NCBI GenBank assembly: GCA_963773665.1
Contig: CAVZBZ010000002.1
Coordinates: forward strand, 682,001 to 746,000
Origin: DATJLY01 sp963773665
GTDB lineage: Bacteria > Pseudomonadota > Alphaproteobacteria > ATCC43930 > CGMCC-115725
Direction of reading: 5' to 3'
Length of the DNA stretch: 64,000 nucleotides
Shown here: positions 60,640-64,000 of the stretch, one piece after another
How positions within the stretch are numbered: the first letter of the stretch is position 1
Layout of the letters: every line of letters starts with the position of its first letter
Made by a program: the position numbers and the translations under genes
The notes under the pieces: generated by a model
Database searches by the model: none
What the model was told of the DNA's origin: nothing
What the model saw: the letters and a program-made list of their open reading frames with translations, nothing else

Positions 60640-63007
60640 ATGGTCGCAACCGCCGTAGTGCCGAACGGCATCGGGCAGGCCGTGCAGCGCAAGGAGGATC
60701 TGCGCTTCCTCACCGGCCAGGGCAGCTATGGCGACGATCTCCGCCTGCCCGGCCTGCTGCACGCGGTGCTGGTGCGCTCGCCCCATGCGCACGCGCGGAT
60801 CGTCGCGATCGACAAGCGCGCCGCCGAGAAGGCGCCAGGCGTGCGCGCGGTGCTGACCGGCGCCGACTACATCGCCGACGGGCTCAATCCCATCCCGCAC
60901 AATCCCGGCGTCGTCGGCCCGCCCGACGTGGTCGTGCGCGTGCGCGGGCCCGCGCCGATCGCCACCGCCGATTACCCCATGCCCGCCGACAAGGCGCGCT
61001 TCGTCGGCGAGTCGGTTGCCATGGTGGTCGCCGACAGCATCGAGCAGGCGAAGGACGCGGCCGAGCTCGTCGATGTGACATGGCAGGAGCTGCCGGCGGT
61101 TACGCGCGCGGTCGATGCCTTGAAACCCGGCGCACCGCTGCTGTGGGACAATGTCGCCCGGCAATTGCTGCGTCGAGATCGAGGTCGGCGACGAGGCGGC
61201 CACGGACGCCGCCTTCAAGCGCGCGGCGCACGTAGTGCGGCTCGACACCTGGATCAACCGCGTCACCGGCGTGCCGATGGAGACGCGCACCTCGACCGGC
61301 GTCTTTGACGAAGCGACGGGCGAATACACGCTTTATGCCGGCACCGGCAGCGGCGTCGCGGTGGAGCGCATGCAGCTCGCCGCGATCCTCGGCGTGCCGC
61401 CCGCAAACGTGCGCTGCCTGTGCAAGGACATGGGCGGCAATTTCGGCACGCGCAATTTCTTCTTCCCGGAATATGCACTGCTGCCCTGGGCGGCAAAGCG
61501 CGTCGGCCGGCCGGTCAAATGGACGTGCGAGCGGCGCGAGGCCTTTTTGTCCGACTATCAGGGCCGCGATCTCACCGTCACGGCCGAGCTGGCGCTCGAC
61601 AAGGACGGCAATTTCCTCGGCCTGCGCGGCTCCAACATCAGCAATATCGGCGCCCATGCCGCGGCGTTCGTGTCGCTGCGCAAGGGCATCGGCCTGATGT
61701 CGAGCGTCTATCGCATTCCGGTGGGCTATTTCCGCGGGCGCGCGGTCGTCACCAACACGGTCTCGACCACGCCCTATCGCAGCGCCGGCCGGCCCGAGGC
61801 GATTTTCGTCATGGAGCGGCTCGTCGATCTTGCCGCGCGGCAATGCGGCATCGACCCGGTCGAGCTGCGCCGCCGCAACATGGTGCCGCCCGAGGCGCAG
61901 CCTTACGCCAATCCCTTGGGCCTCACTTACGACAACGGCCGCTATCGCGAGGCGATGGAAACGGCGCTCAGGCTTGCCGACTATGACGGATTCGCCGCGC
62001 GCAAGGCGGACTCGCGCCGGCGCGGCAAGCTGCGCGGCCTGGGCGTCTCGAACTATATCGAGATCACCAGCGGCAACCCGCGCGAGCGCACCGAGATCAC
62101 CGTGCTGCCCGAGGGCAAGGTCGAGTTGGTGATGGGCACCATGAACAGCGGCCAGGGCCACGAGACGAGCTTCGCCCAGCTCGTGACCGACTGGCTCGGC
62201 GTGCCGTTCGAGAGCATCTTCTATGTCGCGCACGACACAAACCGGATCGTGGGCGGCGGCGGCTCGCATTCCGGCCGCTCGATGAAGATGGCAACGATCG
62301 TCGTCGGCAATGCTACGGACGAGATCGTCGCCAAGGGCCGCAAGATCGCGGCGCACCTGCTCGAGGCCGGCGAGGTCGATATCGAGTTCGAGCGCGGCCG
62401 CTTCCGCATCAAGGGCACCGACCGCGAGCTAGGCATCTTCGAGGTCGCGGCCGCCGCTGTCGCGCGCAAGGATCTGCCGCCCGAAATGCAGGGCCCGCTC
62501 GGCGCCGTCTCGGACGAGACCATTCCGCTCGCGAGCTACCCGTACGGCACGCAAATCTGCGAGGTCGAGGTCGATCCCGACACTGGCGCGGTCGATCTCG
62601 TGCGGCTTGCCGCGGTCGACGATGTGGGGCGCGCGGTCAATCCGCTCATCCTGCACGGCCAGACGCATGGCGGCATCGCCCAGGGCGTGGGCCAGGCGCT
62701 GTGGGAGAATTCGTATTACGACGCCGCGAGCGGCCAGCTCCTGGCCGCGACCTTCATGGACTACGCGATGCCGCGCGCCGATATCCTTCCGTCCTTCGCG
62801 ACCGAGCTGAGCGAGGTGCCGGCGCCGTCGAACCGGCTCGGCGTCCGCTCCGGAGGCGAAGGCGGAACGACGCCGGCGCTCGCCGTCGCGGTCAATGCCG
62901 TCGTCGACGCGCTGGCCGAGCTGGGCGTGCGCCATATCGACATGCCGACGACGCCGGAGCGCGTGTGGCGTGCGATCCACGCGGCGCGCAGGACGGCGGC
63001 CGAATAG
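60640..63007 (+). pseudogene. CoxL-like molybdenum hydroxylase large subunit, single-base frameshift
   Basis: Two frames together make one full large subunit. Residues up to LLWDNVA read in the first frame; the rest, from NCCVEIEVGDEAA, read in the +1 frame. Removing one C from the CCC at 61157-61159 restores VAGNCCVEIEVG and a continuous protein of about 788 residues. Motifs: FVGESVAMVVAD, KDMGGNFGTRNFF, PYRSAGRPEAIFV, MNSGQGHETSFAQL and catalytic Glu in GGEGGTTPALA. Similar in layout to 36502-38823. Either a recent pseudogene or an assembly or sequencing error; the rest of the gene is undecayed. Confidence 0.85.
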
Positions 63008-63134
63008 CGACTATTGCACGAAACTGTCGTCGGACGACGCATCGCTGCCGCGCGAGCGTGCTGCGTATCCTACTTTTTTACCTTCGTTTTGCTACTATTA
63101 ACCGGTTTCCTTCCGCGGCAGACGCCATCAGTTC

Positions 63135-64000
63135 ATGAGTGAGCCCGCTCCGCGAGCGGCCGATCCCACCGAGGCCGCCCCGGCAACGCCCGCCGACGAA
63201 GTGCGCCGCCTGTTCGCGCAGGCGAACGAGCGCCAGCGTGCGGGCGACCGCGCCGGCGCGCTGGCGCTTTACTGCGACCTCGTCGAGCGCTTCCCGGCGC
63301 TCGCCGACGTCTACAACAACGCCGCCGTGCTGCTCAAAGGCGAGCGGCGCATCGCCGCGGCGATCGCCTGCCTGAAGCGCGCCGTCGCCTACATGCCGCA
63401 ATCGGCCGTGCTCCACTCCAACCTCGGCAACATGCTGTGGATGGCGCTCGAATTCGACGCGGCGATGGCGGCGTTTCGCACCGCGCTCTCGCTCGATGCG
63501 TCGCGGCCTGAGACCTACCACAATCTCGGCCTCCTTTATTTCAGCCTCGGCGATTACGGCGCGGCGGTCGAGTGCTATGACCGCGCGCTGGCGCTCGCGC
63601 CGGCCAACCGCACCATGGCGTGGGATCGCTCGCTGGCACTCCTCGCCAGCGGCGATTACGAGCGCGGCTTTGCCGTCTACGACGTTCGCTTCGATCTCGA
63701 GGATCCCTCCCTCGGCTTCGACCAGAAGCTGCGCTCCGTGCGCAGTACCCCGCTGCCGCTTTGGCACGGCGAGGATGTCACAGGCCGGACCCTCTATGTC
63801 TATTCCGAGCAGGGGCTCGGCGACACGTTGCAGTTCGCGCGGCTGCTGCCGATGGCGGCGGCGCGGGGCGCGCGCATCGTGTTCGACTGCCCCCCGGAAC
63901 TGCTGCGGCTGTTCGCGAATTTCCCCGGGATCGCCGAGCTGCGCCCGGCGGGTGCGCCGCTTCCCGCAGCCGATTTCCACGCGCCGCTCATGAGCCTTGC
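63135..64000 (+). CDS. TPR-repeat protein (glycosyltransferase-type), 3' end outside window
   Basis: Runs from ATG 63135 off the right edge. Residues 15-170 hold several tetratricopeptide repeats (e.g. AVLHSNLGNMLWMALEFDAA, ETYHNLGLLYFSLGDY, AVECYDRALALAPAN). From about residue 210 a GT-B-like segment begins (LYVYSEQGLGDTLQFARLL), typical of TPR proteins with a glycosyltransferase-9-like domain, often acting on glycans or O-linked sugars. The C-terminus is not seen. Confidence 0.78.
   Translation, partial: MSEPAPRAADPTEAAPATPADEVRRLFAQANERQRAGDRAGALALYCDLVERFPALADVYNNAAVLLKGERRIAAAIACLKRAVAYMPQSAVLHSNLGNMLWMALEFDAAMAAFRTALSLDASRPETYHNLGLLYFSLGDYGAAVECYDRALALAPANRTMAWDRSLALLASGDYERGFAVYDVRFDLEDPSLGFDQKLRSVRSTPLPLWHGEDVTGRTLYVYSEQGLGDTLQFARLLPMAAARGARIVFDCPPELLRLFANFPGIAELRPAGAPLPAADFHAPLMSL

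Overview
This window is high-GC, densely coded chromosomal DNA. The PyrE/CtpA/Liv gene types, the cox/xdh-type oxidases, the intergenic palindromes and the ISNwi1-like IS1595 elements all point to an alphaproteobacterium, most likely a soil or sediment member of the Hyphomicrobiales or a near relative. That placement is inference. No rRNA, tRNA or CRISPR array was found.

Layout. 1-8452: secreted serine protease (cut by the left edge), glycosyltransferase, a 1161-residue fused indolepyruvate:ferredoxin oxidoreductase, a lipoprotein, CtpA protease and a Lys/Ala/Pro-rich protein. 8820-14488: extradiol-dioxygenase-like VOC protein and a complete branched-chain/aromatic-acid ABC importer (livKHMGF). 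14687-23990: mobile DNA. Two different IS1595-family transposons lie 118 bp apart, each with 8-bp target duplications. The first carries a VapBC45-like toxin-antitoxin pair translationally coupled to its transposase. The second carries lipoprotein and secreted passenger genes, two of them split by two inverted, apparently identical IS256-family copies. 24070-40831: LigB-type dioxygenase, a flavin monooxygenase/old-yellow-enzyme fusion, an MFS transporter, RidA, a PAS protein, PyrE, split IorAB, an ArsR-AHSA1-GST-nucleotidyl cyclase operon, a CoxL-like molybdenum hydroxylase, an NMT1-type binding protein and a quinone reductase. 40832-41683: IS5-family (IS427-like) element with a -1 frameshift site. 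42046-64000: a second catabolic block with 2-hydroxyacid dehydrogenase, LigI-like amidohydrolase, acyl-CoA dehydrogenase, alpha/beta hydrolase, ThDP decarboxylase, two creatinase-fold M24 proteins, four more VOC proteins, enoyl-CoA hydratase, GYD protein, MarR regulator, transketolase-like E1, DHA2 efflux pump, DoxX, a frameshifted second CoxL-like gene and a TPR protein cut by the right edge.

How the genes fit together. Most non-mobile genes look like uptake and breakdown of aromatic or aryl-amino-acid compounds: liv-type import, 2-oxoacid oxidation by two IOR systems, ring hydroxylation (FAD monooxygenase/OYE, CoxL-like oxidases), ring cleavage (LigB and several VOC proteins with His-His-Glu sites), and CoA-dependent chain breakdown. 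The exact substrates cannot be read from sequence. The most informative structure is the nested transposon region: target duplications give exact boundaries and insertion order, and they let two disrupted passenger genes be restored in frame.
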